Shown here one piece after another: positions 25,091-33,880 of a stretch of 64,000 nt of DNA. Under the pieces are notes generated by a model that saw only the letters and a program-made list of their open reading frames with translations, was not told the DNA's origin and did not search any database. Position 1 is the stretch's first letter. Each line of letters starts with the position of its first letter. Source of the DNA: JACRLV01 sp045863555 (GTDB lineage: Bacteria; Planctomycetota; Phycisphaerae; UBA1845; Fen-1342); contig BTUU01000002.1 in the NCBI GenBank assembly GCA_045863555.1, positions 356,278 to 420,277 of the forward strand, read 5' to 3'. The translations under genes were made by a program, and so were the position numbers.

Positions 25091-25957
25091 ATGAGCATTC
25101 GAACCACGATCAAGTCAGTGGCGGTTCTCGGAGCGGGGCAGATGGGCGCGGGTATCGCCCAGACATTCGCCGTCGCCGGCTGCAGCGTCATTCTCTATGA
25201 CTCCTTCCCCGGCGCGACCGACCGCGGCCTCAAGACGATCGCCGGATCGCTCGACAAGTTCGTCAGCAAGGGCAAGCTGCCCGCCGAGACCGCCGAGAAG
25301 GCCAAGGCCGCGCTGAAGGTCGGCTCGCTCACCGACGCCGCGAAAGCCGACCTGATCATCGAGGCCATCACCGAGGACCCGGCCGCGAAGAATACGATCT
25401 GGCGGCAGCTTGGCGAGACCACGCCCCCCGACGTCGTCTTCGCCAGCAACACCAGCAGCATCTCGATCAGCGCCCTCGGCCACGCCAGCGGCCGGCCGGA
25501 CCGCTTCATCGGCATGCACTTCTTCAATCCCGTCCCGCTGATGAGCCTGGTCGAGGTCGTCGTCGGCCTGCGGACGGCCCCGGAGGTCACGACCCTGACC
25601 GTGAACCTGGCGAAGGAAATCGGCAAGACGCCGGTCACGGTCAAGGATCACCCCGGATTCGTCAGCAACCGCATCCTCATGCCGATGATCAACGAGGCCG
25701 TGAACTGCCTCGCGGACGGCGTGGCCGATGCCCAGACGATCGACGAGGTGATGAAGCTCGGCATGAACCACCCGATGGGCCCGCTCGCGCTGGCGGACCT
25801 CATCGGCCTCGACACGTGCCTGTTCATCCTCGAAGTCCTCCACCGCGACCTCGGCGACGATCGCTACCGCCCGACGCCGCTCCTGCGCACGATGGTTCGC
25901 GGAGGCATGCTCGGCCGCAAGAGCGGAAAGGGGTTCTACGACTATGAGCAGCGCTGA
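25091..25957 (+). CDS. 3-hydroxyacyl-/3-hydroxybutyryl-CoA dehydrogenase
   Basis: The 288-residue NAD-dependent enzyme oxidises 3-hydroxyacyl-CoA to 3-oxoacyl-CoA, or the reverse. The Rossmann motif VLGAGQMGAGIAQTFAVAG (residues 12-30), the FASNTSSISI segment, HFFNPVPLMSLVEVV with the catalytic His (about 143), and KDHPGFVSNRILMPMINEA are diagnostic. The C-terminal domain ends with GRKSGKGFYDYEQ. Single-domain length and butyrate-type sequence suggest Hbd rather than a FadB fusion. It heads a five-gene operon and overlaps the next gene by 14 nt. Confidence 0.92.
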   Translation: MSIRTTIKSVAVLGAGQMGAGIAQTFAVAGCSVILYDSFPGATDRGLKTIAGSLDKFVSKGKLPAETAEKAKAALKVGSLTDAAKADLIIEAITEDPAAKNTIWRQLGETTPPDVVFASNTSSISISALGHASGRPDRFIGMHFFNPVPLMSLVEVVVGLRTAPEVTTLTVNLAKEIGKTPVTVKDHPGFVSNRILMPMINEAVNCLADGVADAQTIDEVMKLGMNHPMGPLALADLIGLDTCLFILEVLHRDLGDDRYRPTPLLRTMVRGGMLGRKSGKGFYDYEQR

Positions 25958-26705
25958 AACACCGACGCAGGTCGAGTTTTCAAAGAGCGGTCATACGGCC
26001 ACGCTGACGCTGACGTCGCCGACGGGCGTGAATATCCTCGCTTCGCCGGTGCTCGGCACGCTCGGTTCGTTCGTCCAGCGGCTCGCCGAAGATGCGGAGG
26101 TGCGATTCGTCGTGATCCGCGGCGCCGGCAAGACCTTCGCCGCCGGGGCCGACATCGCCCAGATGTCGCGCTACAACGAGGAGGACGGCAAGGCCTACAG
26201 CAAGAGCGGCCATCACGTTTTCGACGCGATCGCCTCCCTTCCCCAGGTCACGTTTGCCGTGCTCAATGGCCATGCCCTCGGCGGCGGATGCGAACTCGCG
26301 ATGGCCTGCGATTTCCGCATCGCGACCGCGGGCACCAAGCTCGGCCAGCCCGAGAGCCGTCTCGGCCTCGTCCCGGGGTGGGGTGGCACCTCCCGCCTTC
26401 GCTGTCTGGTCGGCCTCGCCGCGGCCCGACGACTCATGTTCACGGGCGAGTCGATCGCCGCGGACGAGGCGATGCGCATCGGCCTCGTGGATGAGGTCGT
26501 GCCCGGCGTCGAAGAACTCGATGCGGCCATCGCCCGCTGGTGCGACCGGGTGAAGGCCGGTTCTCCCGCGGCGATCCGGCGCATCAAGCACGCGCTGATG
26601 CACGGTGACGAAACCAGTCAGTTCGCGTTCTGCTTCAGCTGCTCCGATGCCCGCGAAGGCATGAGCGCGTTCCTCGAAAAGCGGCCCGCGGCGTGGACGA
26701 AGTAG
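25944..26705 (+). CDS. Enoyl-CoA hydratase/isomerase family protein
   Basis: The 253-residue crotonase-fold protein contains the oxyanion-hole segments IRGAGKTFAAGADIAQM (about residues 53-69) and NGHALGGGCELAMACDFRIA (about 108-127). The catalytic Glu of the second position follows in QPESRLGLVPGWGGTSRL. With the upstream dehydrogenase it could hydrate enoyl-CoA and oxidise the product, as in beta-oxidation or butyrate/PHB metabolism. It overlaps the upstream gene by 14 nt. The last codons overlap a possible GTG start for the next gene. Confidence 0.9.
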   Translation: MSSAETPTQVEFSKSGHTATLTLTSPTGVNILASPVLGTLGSFVQRLAEDAEVRFVVIRGAGKTFAAGADIAQMSRYNEEDGKAYSKSGHHVFDAIASLPQVTFAVLNGHALGGGCELAMACDFRIATAGTKLGQPESRLGLVPGWGGTSRLRCLVGLAAARRLMFTGESIAADEAMRIGLVDEVVPGVEELDAAIARWCDRVKAGSPAAIRRIKHALMHGDETSQFAFCFSCSDAREGMSAFLEKRPAAWTK

Positions 26706-26764
26706 CGGCGAGGGCCCGCCCGCCGCGCCGGCCGGGCGAGGATGACGCCTACTGGGAGCGCTGG

Positions 26765-27313
26765 ATGCTCCGCCCGGCGGAGGAGGCCGTTCCGGCGTCG
26801 CTCGGCGGTCGCTGGTGGGTTGCGCATACAAAACCGCGGGCCGAAAAATCGCTCGCGCACGACCTGACGACGCGCGGCGTCTTCTGCTACCTGCCGATCT
26901 GCCGCCGCCAGACGCGCAGCCGCACGACCGGCCGCACGTCGACGTCGCTGATTCCCGTCTTCGCCAGCTACCTTTTCGTCAACGGCGACGAAAACCAGCG
27001 CCGCACCGCCCTCGCGACGCAGCGCGTAGTCAGCACGCTGGTCGTCCACGGGCAGCAGGAACTCATCGCCCAGCTTCAGCAGATTCAGCGCGTCCTCGCC
27101 TCGGAATCGCCTTTCGAGTGGGGCGAGACGCTCGAAACGGGCGACTGGGTTCGCGTCACCGCCGGACCGCTCGCCGGCGTCGAAGGCGTCGTCGTCCGTC
27201 GGCTCCGCAAGGCCCGCCTCGCCCTGAATGTGACGATGCTCTCGCAGTCGGTCCGCGTCGAGGTCGATCGCTCGCTTCTGGAACGCATCGACCCGCCCGC
27301 TTACACCCTGTGA
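26765..27313 (+). CDS. NusG/RfaH-family transcription elongation factor
   Basis: The protein (182 residues from this start) has an NGN domain, WWVAHTKPRAEKSLAHDL then FCYLPICRR and SLIPVFASYLFVNGD, followed by a C-terminal KOW motif (TGDWVRVTAGPLAGVEGVVVRR). This is the layout of NusG, RfaH and UpxY-type antiterminators that bind the beta'-clamp of RNA polymerase. The ATG at 26765 is chosen because GGGAG lies 6 nt before it. A GTG at 26693 would add 24 Pro/Arg-rich residues. Because it is an operon member and not next to secE/rplK, it is more likely a specialised paralogue than housekeeping NusG. Confidence 0.78.
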   Translation: MLRPAEEAVPASLGGRWWVAHTKPRAEKSLAHDLTTRGVFCYLPICRRQTRSRTTGRTSTSLIPVFASYLFVNGDENQRRTALATQRVVSTLVVHGQQELIAQLQQIQRVLASESPFEWGETLETGDWVRVTAGPLAGVEGVVVRRLRKARLALNVTMLSQSVRVEVDRSLLERIDPPAYTL

Positions 27314-28131
27314 CGGACGGGGCCGGGCGCGATCGGCCGCGGCCGCGCTACCATCTTGCACCGCTGCCGGGAAAATTGCGCCGGATGCACGAATTCGAAG
27401 GCCAGTCCGACCGCAGGCTGCCGATCTACCTCGGCGAACCGCACGCGTGTCCCTACCTGCCCGAACGCACCGCCCTCGATGCCTTCACGATCACCAGTGA
27501 GGGACGCGTGACCTCGGCCATGTACGAGCGGCTGATGAATCTCGGATTCCGCCGGTCCGGGACGATCATCTACCGGCCGGTCTGCGAACTCTGCTCCGCC
27601 TGCGTCCCGATCCGCGTTCCGGTCGCCGATTTCGCCCCTTCCCGGTCGCAGCGCCGCGTCGCCCGGCGTAACGCCGACGTGCGGGTCGAGCTCGGCCGGC
27701 CGCGCTGCGACGACGCCCGCTATGACCTCTACTGCCGCTACCAGCGCCACCGGCACCCGGACCGCGTCGATTCGCGCGATGCGTTCGCCCGTTTTCTGGT
27801 GGATTCGCCGATCCAGACGCTCGAATTCGCATTTTTCACAAGTGGCCGGCTGGTCGGGATTTCGATCGTCGACGCCTGCCCGGCGTCTCTCTCCAGCGTC
27901 TACTTCTACTACGATCCTGCAGAGTCGGCGCGGAGCCTCGGCGTCTTTTCCGGCCTGTGCGAGATCGAGGAGTGCCGACGGCGCGGCCTGGCGTACTGGT
28001 ACCTCGGCTATTTTGTCAGGGGCTGCGCGAAGATGGAATACAAGGCCCGGTTCCAGCCTGCCGAATTGCTTGGAACGGACGGCGTGTGGCGGCGGATGGC
28101 GGATTCTGACGGGAGCAAGGCGACGCAATGA
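27310..28131 (+). CDS. bpt: Aspartate/glutamate leucyltransferase or arginyl-tRNA-protein transferase (Bpt/Ate family)
   Basis: The enzyme transfers an amino acid from aminoacyl-tRNA to the N-terminus of proteins in the N-degron pathway. Recognisable blocks are ACPYLPERTALDAF, the MNLGFRRSGTIIYRPVC block leading to CELCSACVPIRVPV, RYQRHRH, SSVYFYYDPAES and the C-terminal ACRD-like GLAYWYLGYFVRGCAKMEYKARF. The GTG at 27310 overlaps the upstream stop (GTGA), in keeping with the tight operon, and gives 273 residues. The ATG at 27385 would give 248 residues, nearer the usual length. Bacterial members of this form are usually leucyltransferases, but the amino acid is not certain. Confidence 0.85.
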   Translation: MTDGAGRDRPRPRYHLAPLPGKLRRMHEFEGQSDRRLPIYLGEPHACPYLPERTALDAFTITSEGRVTSAMYERLMNLGFRRSGTIIYRPVCELCSACVPIRVPVADFAPSRSQRRVARRNADVRVELGRPRCDDARYDLYCRYQRHRHPDRVDSRDAFARFLVDSPIQTLEFAFFTSGRLVGISIVDACPASLSSVYFYYDPAESARSLGVFSGLCEIEECRRRGLAYWYLGYFVRGCAKMEYKARFQPAELLGTDGVWRRMADSDGSKATQ

Positions 28132-29561
28132 ACGACAAGCCAATGACGCTGGGTGGATTGAAGACGAGCGGATACCGGCCGCGGTCCATCAAGGATGAGC
28201 TTCGCGAGAACCTGATCACGCGGCTCAGGAGCGACCAGCCGCTCTGGCCGGACCTCGTGGGCTATGAGGATACGGTGGTGCCGCAGCTCATCCGCGGCAT
28301 CCTCGCACGGCACGACATACTGCTGCTGGGCCTGCGCGGGCAGGCGAAGACGCGCATCCTCCGCTCGCTGCCGGATCTGCTCGATGAATGGATGCCGGTG
28401 GTCGACGGCGTCGAGCTGTGGGACGACCCGGTCGCGCCGCGGATGTCCGCGACGCGCAAGTTCATCGAGATTCACGGCGACGGCGCCCCGATCCGCTGGG
28501 TGCATCGAAGCGAGCGCTATCACGAGAAGCTGGCGACGCCCGATGTGACGATCGCCGACCTGATCGGCGAAGTCGATCTGATCAAGCATGCGGAAGGGCG
28601 GCACCTGGCCGATGAAGCCACGATGCACTTCGGCCTCGTCCCCCGCAGCAACCGGGGCATCTTCGCGATCAATGAGCTGCCCGACCTCGCCCCGCGCATA
28701 CAGGTCGGCCTCTTCAACGTTCTCGAAGAGCGCGACGTGCAGATCCGCGGCTACCCGATCCGCCTCAACCTCGACGTCCTCCTGGTCTTCAGCGCCAACC
28801 CCGAGGATTACACCAACCGCGGCCGCATCGTCACGCCGCTCAAGGACCGCATCGGCAGCGTGATCCGGACCCATTACCCCCATAGCAACGCCGAGGCGAT
28901 GCGCATCACGCGGCAGAACGCGTTTGTCGGCCGGGGGGAGGGCGGGCTGCCCGTCGAAGTGCCGAGCTTTGTGCATGAGACGATCGAAGAGTTGATGCGC
29001 CTCGCCCGCCAGAGCCCGCACATCAACCAGCAGTCGGGCGTGAGCGTCCGCGCGTCGATCGCGGCGCTGGAGGTGGTGGTCGCCAGCGCCGAGGCGCGGG
29101 CGATCCGCTGCGGCGAATCCGCCATCGTCCCGCGTGTCAGCGATCTCGACAGCCTGCCGACGGCTTGTCGGGGCAAGCTGGAACTGATGCTCGCCGAGGA
29201 TGAAAATGCGGAGGACAAGCTGATCCGGGCGCTGGTCGGCGAGGCGATCAAGAACGTCTCCGAAGAGCTTCTCGACGCGGCCGCGCTGGAGGGGCTGGTC
29301 GCGCAGTTCTCCGGCGGAAAGGTGAACCTGGAGGTCGGAGACGAGCTTCCCGCGGCCGAAATCGTCCGCGCGGCGGGTTCGGTCAAGGGCCTGCTCGACG
29401 CGGCCCGCGAGGTCCTCAAGCGTGCTCCGAAGATCGAACGGCCGTCGGCCGACGAAGCGCTCCACCTGGCCGCGGCGATCGAATTCGTCCTCGAATCGCT
29501 GCACGTGCGGAACAAGCTGAGCAAGTACACATTTCGCGACCGCGTTTATTACAAACGGTAG
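28128..29561 (+). CDS. MoxR / magnesium-chelatase I-like AAA+ ATPase
   Basis: The 477-residue protein has a Walker A-type motif LLGLRGQAKTR (about residue 65), a sensor/Walker B region GIFAINELPDLAPRIQVGLFNVLEERDVQIRG (about 182) and VLLVFSANPEDYTNRGRIVTPLKDRIGS (about 220). These are the hallmarks of the MoxR/ChlI branch of AAA+ proteins, which act as chaperone-like ATPases, often with a VWA-domain partner. No VWA gene is visible after it; a strong inverted repeat and a convergent gene follow. Its ATG overlaps the upstream stop by 4 nt and it ends the operon. It is not a cobalt or magnesium chelatase by context. Confidence 0.8.
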   Translation: MNDKPMTLGGLKTSGYRPRSIKDELRENLITRLRSDQPLWPDLVGYEDTVVPQLIRGILARHDILLLGLRGQAKTRILRSLPDLLDEWMPVVDGVELWDDPVAPRMSATRKFIEIHGDGAPIRWVHRSERYHEKLATPDVTIADLIGEVDLIKHAEGRHLADEATMHFGLVPRSNRGIFAINELPDLAPRIQVGLFNVLEERDVQIRGYPIRLNLDVLLVFSANPEDYTNRGRIVTPLKDRIGSVIRTHYPHSNAEAMRITRQNAFVGRGEGGLPVEVPSFVHETIEELMRLARQSPHINQQSGVSVRASIAALEVVVASAEARAIRCGESAIVPRVSDLDSLPTACRGKLELMLAEDENAEDKLIRALVGEAIKNVSEELLDAAALEGLVAQFSGGKVNLEVGDELPAAEIVRAAGSVKGLLDAAREVLKRAPKIERPSADEALHLAAAIEFVLESLHVRNKLSKYTFRDRVYYKR

Positions 29562-29582
29562 CGCGTGCGCTGAGCGATTGTT

Positions 29583-29651
29583 CCGAGCCCGACGCGCAAG
29601 CGAGGGAGTCCTGCAAGGCCCGCTGATTCCTCGCTCGCGCTTCGGGCTCGG
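29583..29651. terminator. Large inverted repeat between convergent genes
   Basis: Two 23-nt arms (29583-29605 and 29629-29651) pair with two mismatches around a 23-nt loop. The core reads CCGAGCCCGA...AGCGAGG. It lies 21 nt after the AAA ATPase gene and 33 nt before the end of the GT2 gene, so it may terminate both transcripts. No clear T tract is present, and it may instead be a dispersed palindrome. Confidence 0.55.
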
Positions 29652-29684
29652 ATTCTTCGGGGATCCTCTTCGACGCCGGCGCCG

Positions 29685-30674
29685 CTACACGACATTCACG
29701 TGCTCGGCCTCGATCGTCTTCTGGAAAGAATTGACATTACTGGTCGTCTCGAAGTCGATGAAGTAGAGGGGGCGGTCGCGGGTTTCTTCGAGAATGCGGA
29801 GGACGTACTCGCTGAGCACGGTGAGGATGAGGAACACGAAGAAGAACATCGTCGTGTTCATAATCGAGGTCGAGAACCAGCCCTCGGCGAGCTGTTTCTT
29901 TATGAGCGTGATCACGAAGATGTAACCGAGGTAGAGCAGGTTCAGCCCGCACGCCGCCACCCCCAGCAGCGACGCCGCCCGCAGCGGAATCGCCGAATTG
30001 GAGATGAGCACGTCGATCGCCCGGCCGAGCGAGCGCAGGGCTCCGTCGCGCCGGGGGGCCTTGCCGCCGCGAAAGACGCGCGTGTACGGCACGTGCTTCT
30101 GGCGATAGCCGACCATCGAGTTCAGGTATTTCAGGTAGCGTCGCTTGTTGCGGATGCGCGTCATCGAATTTACGACCGAGCGGCTCATGACGCGGAAGTA
30201 CGAGGCGCTCTCGCGGACCGGGAATTCGAGCATTCGCTTGGCCAGCGAGTGATACAGCCGCGAGCCCATCCGCAGGTGCCACGGCAGCTCGTCGACGCGC
30301 CGCGTCTTGCCGATGACCAGGTCGCAACCGTCGATCGCCGCCTGGACGAACTCGGGGATCAGCGCCGGCGGGTCGCCGTCGATCTCCATGAGCACGACGT
30401 AGTCGCCGATCGCGTTGTCCAGCGCGGCCATGTAGGCGGCCTCGCGATCGTACTCGCGGCTGAGGCAGAGCATCCGTAGGTTTGGCAGGGTTTGCTGAAT
30501 CTCCTGCACTCGCTGGCGGAAGGCGGTGTCGGAGCCGTTGTCGACGATCAGGATCTCGTAATACTGGTAGTTTTGAGCGAGAATTGCGGTCGTTTCGCGC
30601 AGAAACGCCTCGATCCCCTCGTCACAATGGGCGACGACGGCCACGGAGATGACAACCTGCGATTCTTTTGCCAC
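29685..30674 (-). CDS. Glycosyltransferase family 2, polyprenyl-phosphate-sugar synthase-like, with C-terminal membrane helices
   Basis: The 329-residue protein has a GT-A domain (SVAVVAHCDEGIEAFLRETT, ILIVDNGSDTAFR, YVVLMEIDGDPPALIP with the DxD-like DGD) followed by two membrane segments near residues 230-300 (LLGVAACGLNLLYLGYIFVI and MFFFVFLILTVLSEYVLRIL). This matches DPM/GtrB-type enzymes that load sugars onto polyprenyl phosphate for surface glycans. The GTG at 30674 is used because an AGGA site precedes it and the GT-A fold starts there; a start 13 codons upstream lacks support. It converges with the AAA gene. Confidence 0.82.
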   Translation of the reverse strand: MAKESQVVISVAVVAHCDEGIEAFLRETTAILAQNYQYYEILIVDNGSDTAFRQRVQEIQQTLPNLRMLCLSREYDREAAYMAALDNAIGDYVVLMEIDGDPPALIPEFVQAAIDGCDLVIGKTRRVDELPWHLRMGSRLYHSLAKRMLEFPVRESASYFRVMSRSVVNSMTRIRNKRRYLKYLNSMVGYRQKHVPYTRVFRGGKAPRRDGALRSLGRAIDVLISNSAIPLRAASLLGVAACGLNLLYLGYIFVITLIKKQLAEGWFSTSIMNTTMFFFVFLILTVLSEYVLRILEETRDRPLYFIDFETTSNVNSFQKTIEAEHVNVV

Positions 30675-30773
30675 GAGCGGTTCCTGTCGACCTGCGGCCG
30701 GGTGTATTCGCACCGCAGCGGCAGGATACCGCGCTTGATTGCGTCAGGGGAGCATCGGCGTCGCGACGGTGCG

Positions 30774-32207
30774 TTACGGCGCGACATACTCCGGCGCCTT
30801 CCGCGGCCAGAGGACGATGTCGCCGTCGGCGTCTTCGATCACCGTCTCTTTCGACGGCTCGGTGCCGCCGTCGTCCGTGAGATTGACGCCGACGCTGTAG
30901 AGCACGAAGTCCTTCTTGTCATCGCTGCGACGATAGACGAACGGCTTTACTGAGAATGGGTCGACCGCGTCGTCGCCGAGGTTGAGGACGTCGAGGGTGG
31001 CCGGCCATTCCCGATGTTTCGCTTTCCACTCGAGAAGGGCAAACAGCGTCAGCAGGCCGCGGCGGTAAAGCTGCGCGCTGGCTTCAAAAAACCGGGTCCG
31101 TCCGGGCGGCATCAGATTCGAGGCCGTCCAGAATCGCAGGTACGGATCGCCGTCCGCAATTTTCTTCACATCTGCACGCATCTCGCCGATCTTCGGAATC
31201 GCCGCGGGGAGCGGCAACTCCCACCACGCGGATTCCCGCGCGATCTTTTCTTTGGCGACGCGCCGCGTCTCTTGCGGCGAACCCTTCAGGAGCGCCGACT
31301 TGTACTCGTCGACGCTCTTGAACGCCGACGGTCCGATTCTCAACTCGGCAGGCAGGTCCTTCAGGTTGTCCCCGAGGCCGCGAACGCCCTCCAGCGTCTC
31401 GCGATGCTTCGGATCCTTCAACTCGTCACGCGCCCATGCATGATCGCGGTCGATCATCTCGGCGAAGAATAAACGGTCGACGAACACCAAGATCTCCTCT
31501 GACGGCGTGTGGAGTGCCCATGCGTCGTTTACGGCGCGGCGCAAACCGGCGATATCGCGCGGAGGCGTGGCTGCGGCGAGCGTGACAAACTGGTCGAACG
31601 CGACCCGCTCGATCATCTTCTGTACATTGGATCCCATCAACGTCGCGCTCCACGCTCCGTGGGCCGCGATTCGGTAGACGATCGCCCAATCTCGATAGGC
31701 TTCGGCCCACCGGCCGTTTCGGGCCTTTTCGCCCGCGTCGGCCATGTGAAGGTGCGCGAGTAGTCGAAAGCTCGTTGCCGAAAAATCGCCCGGCTTGGAT
31801 TCGAAGTCGAGCGGTGAACGCAGCGCGTCTGTCGGAAAGCAGCGCGCGGCCGCGGCGGCCTTCCGCGTCGCGCGCAGGGCGTCTGCGTTCAGCCGCAGCC
31901 ACACCTTGATCCCCGCTTCGTGCTCGGCCGGCCAGTCGAGGCGGATGGGGATGATCCGCTCGTTCAGAATGAGCCATGCCGCGGTTTCCTTGCCGATCGC
32001 CTCCTCGTGTTCGAAGTCGTAGGTGCGGACGTAGGCCTTCACCGCCCGAGCGTAGTCGTCGTAGCCGTTCAGCCCCTTTCCGCGATCAACGACGCGCCGG
32101 TACCACTCCATCCGCTCGGCCTTCGGGACGGCGTAGGGATCGGGCAGGGTGGGCTGCGTGCTGGCCGGTTGAGTTTGCATGAGAATCCAGAGAAGGGCTA
32201 AGGTCAT
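30774..32207 (-). CDS. Secreted hypothetical protein
   Basis: The 477-residue protein has a short hydrophobic N-terminus (MTLALLWILM) that may act as a signal. The rest is mostly helical with Lys/Arg/Glu-rich surface (RKAAAAARCFPTDALRS, then WAEAYRDWAIVYRIAAHG). The C-terminal part, VDPFSVKPFVYRRSDDKKD followed by LYSVGVNLTDDGG, resembles the C-terminal motif of pseudopilin-like or planctomycete secreted proteins in which 'DPFsgkpf.Yr...YSvGvn..DdGG' recurs. No enzyme motif is recognised. It lies 59 nt after rimO on the same strand, with a palindrome between them. Confidence 0.55.
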   Translation of the reverse strand: MTLALLWILMQTQPASTQPTLPDPYAVPKAERMEWYRRVVDRGKGLNGYDDYARAVKAYVRTYDFEHEEAIGKETAAWLILNERIIPIRLDWPAEHEAGIKVWLRLNADALRATRKAAAAARCFPTDALRSPLDFESKPGDFSATSFRLLAHLHMADAGEKARNGRWAEAYRDWAIVYRIAAHGAWSATLMGSNVQKMIERVAFDQFVTLAAATPPRDIAGLRRAVNDAWALHTPSEEILVFVDRLFFAEMIDRDHAWARDELKDPKHRETLEGVRGLGDNLKDLPAELRIGPSAFKSVDEYKSALLKGSPQETRRVAKEKIARESAWWELPLPAAIPKIGEMRADVKKIADGDPYLRFWTASNLMPPGRTRFFEASAQLYRRGLLTLFALLEWKAKHREWPATLDVLNLGDDAVDPFSVKPFVYRRSDDKKDFVLYSVGVNLTDDGGTEPSKETVIEDADGDIVLWPRKAPEYVAP

Positions 32208-32249
32208 GTCGAGCGCTCTCCTGATAGCAATGGACGCGCGACCGGCAAT

Positions 32250-32266
32250 GGTGGGCCGAGCCCACC
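32250..32266. repeat. Palindrome GGTGGGCCGAGCCCACC adjoining the rimO stop codon
   Basis: A perfect 7-bp stem with a 3-nt centre lies immediately downstream of rimO. Read on the minus strand the unit is TAGGGTGGGCTCGGCCCACC, whose TAG is the rimO stop codon. It shares the TAGGGTG head with the palindromes at 43983 and 45792. Confidence 0.65.
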
Positions 32267-33724
32267 CTACAGCACCTTTAACCGCCGCTTCGCCGGCTTT
32301 ACGACCAGGTCGTAGTCATCCGTGTCGACGCACTTCACCGTCGCGAACTCGCCGAGCGGCAGCTCCGCGTCCGCCGCGATGCACACGCTGTCGACCTCCG
32401 GCGCCTGGCCTGCGTGGCGGCAGACCGGGCCGCGCTCGTCCTCGTCCGAGTCGACGAGCACCTCGAAGCTCCGGCCGATCCACTTGCGGGCACGGGCGAG
32501 CACCGCGTCCTGTTGCGCCAGCATGAGCCGCTCGTAGCGCTCGGTCTTCACTGCCTCGTCGAGCTGCGTTTTCATCCGGCCGGCCGGCGTCTCCGGCTCC
32601 AGCGAATACCGGAACGCCCCGACCGCGTCGAAGTCGAACTCGCTGACGTAGCGCTCCAGCTCCGCGAATTCCGCCTCGGTCTCGCCGGGGAAGCCGACGA
32701 TGAACGTCGTGCGGATCGTCACGCCGGGGATGCGCTCGCGCAGCTTCGCCAGCAGCGTCTCCGTCTCGCGCCGCGTCACGCGCCGGTGCATCGACTTCAG
32801 CACGCGGTCGTTGATGTGCTGGAGCGGGATGTCGATGTACTTCACTACGCGCTGCGAAGACGCAATCGCGTCGATCATCTCGTCCGTCATGATCGACGGA
32901 TAGACGTACATCAGCCGCACCCACTTTGCCCCGTCCCACTCGGCGTCCAGCCGCCGCAGCAGCCCCGCCAGCCCGCCGCCAAACCCGATGTCGTGGCCGT
33001 AGCTCGTCGTGTCCTGCCCGATCAGGATCAGTTCCTTCGCTCCGTCCGTGATCAGCTCCCGCCCCTCGGCCACCAGTTCGTCCGGCGTCTTCGAGTGCAT
33101 CGGCCCGCGAATCGACGGAATCGTGCAGAAGGTGCACTTCTGATCGCAGCCCTCGCTGATCCGCACATACGCATAATGGCTCGGCGTGAGCCGCAGCCGC
33201 CCCTGGTCGTTCCAGCGGTTCGCCGCCCCGACGCCCACCGCGTGATAATCGCCGAGATACCGGTCGATCGCCGCATCGCGGTCCAGCCGCCACACCGCCC
33301 GCACGACGTCGTCGCGATTGTTCACGCCGACGATTGCATCCACCTCCGGCACCCACTCGCGGATCTTTTCCCCGTCGCGCTGCACCAGGCACCCCGCGAC
33401 CACGATCCGCCGCAGCGTCCCGCGCCGCTTCCGCTCGGCCAGCTCGTGCAGCACCTCCAACGCCTCGGCCCGCGAGGATTCCAGGAACCCGCACGTGTTC
33501 ACGACGATCGTGTCGGCCGCCGACTCGTCGCCGGAGATCACCGCGCCCGATTCCGCGATCTGCCCCAGCATTTTCTCAGAATCGACCAGGTTTTTCGCGC
33601 AGCCCAGCGAAACAAACGACACCACGGGCGCGGGACCCGCCCCGGAGGATGAACTCGGCGCGGCACCCAGGACCGGGAGGCCCACGGCGGTGTGGCGGGA
33701 GGTTGACGACTCAGTCTTTCGCAT
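32267..33724 (-). CDS. rimO: Ribosomal protein S12 methylthiotransferase
   Basis: RimO is a radical-SAM enzyme with two Fe-S clusters that adds a methylthio group to an Asp of ribosomal protein S12. The N-terminal MTTase domain begins VSFVSLGCAKNLVDSE and holds the cluster cysteines (LGC, NTCGFL, VAGCLVQ). The radical-SAM motif CDQKCTFC and IRGPMHSKTPDELVAEG follow, and the TRAM domain is at the C-terminus (LVDSDEDERGPVCRHAGQAPEVD). The ATG at 33724 adds about 35 Ser/Ala-rich residues before the conserved domain, and its ribosome site is weak. A start near the domain is possible. Confidence 0.93.
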   Translation of the reverse strand: MRKTESSTSRHTAVGLPVLGAAPSSSSGAGPAPVVSFVSLGCAKNLVDSEKMLGQIAESGAVISGDESAADTIVVNTCGFLESSRAEALEVLHELAERKRRGTLRRIVVAGCLVQRDGEKIREWVPEVDAIVGVNNRDDVVRAVWRLDRDAAIDRYLGDYHAVGVGAANRWNDQGRLRLTPSHYAYVRISEGCDQKCTFCTIPSIRGPMHSKTPDELVAEGRELITDGAKELILIGQDTTSYGHDIGFGGGLAGLLRRLDAEWDGAKWVRLMYVYPSIMTDEMIDAIASSQRVVKYIDIPLQHINDRVLKSMHRRVTRRETETLLAKLRERIPGVTIRTTFIVGFPGETEAEFAELERYVSEFDFDAVGAFRYSLEPETPAGRMKTQLDEAVKTERYERLMLAQQDAVLARARKWIGRSFEVLVDSDEDERGPVCRHAGQAPEVDSVCIAADAELPLGEFATVKCVDTDDYDLVVKPAKRRLKVL

Positions 33725-33880
33725 GCGCGGGGATTTTCCTTGCCTGGTTGCGGAGTTTTCGAGCGCCCAAAGCGGGATTATAGTCGAGGAATGCCCTTTG
33801 AGGGCTCGGGCAGTTCGCCCGGCAATACGAGAGGCCGAATTCGTCCCACGAGTCATGGACAGGCAGGGGCTCCAAGCCTG

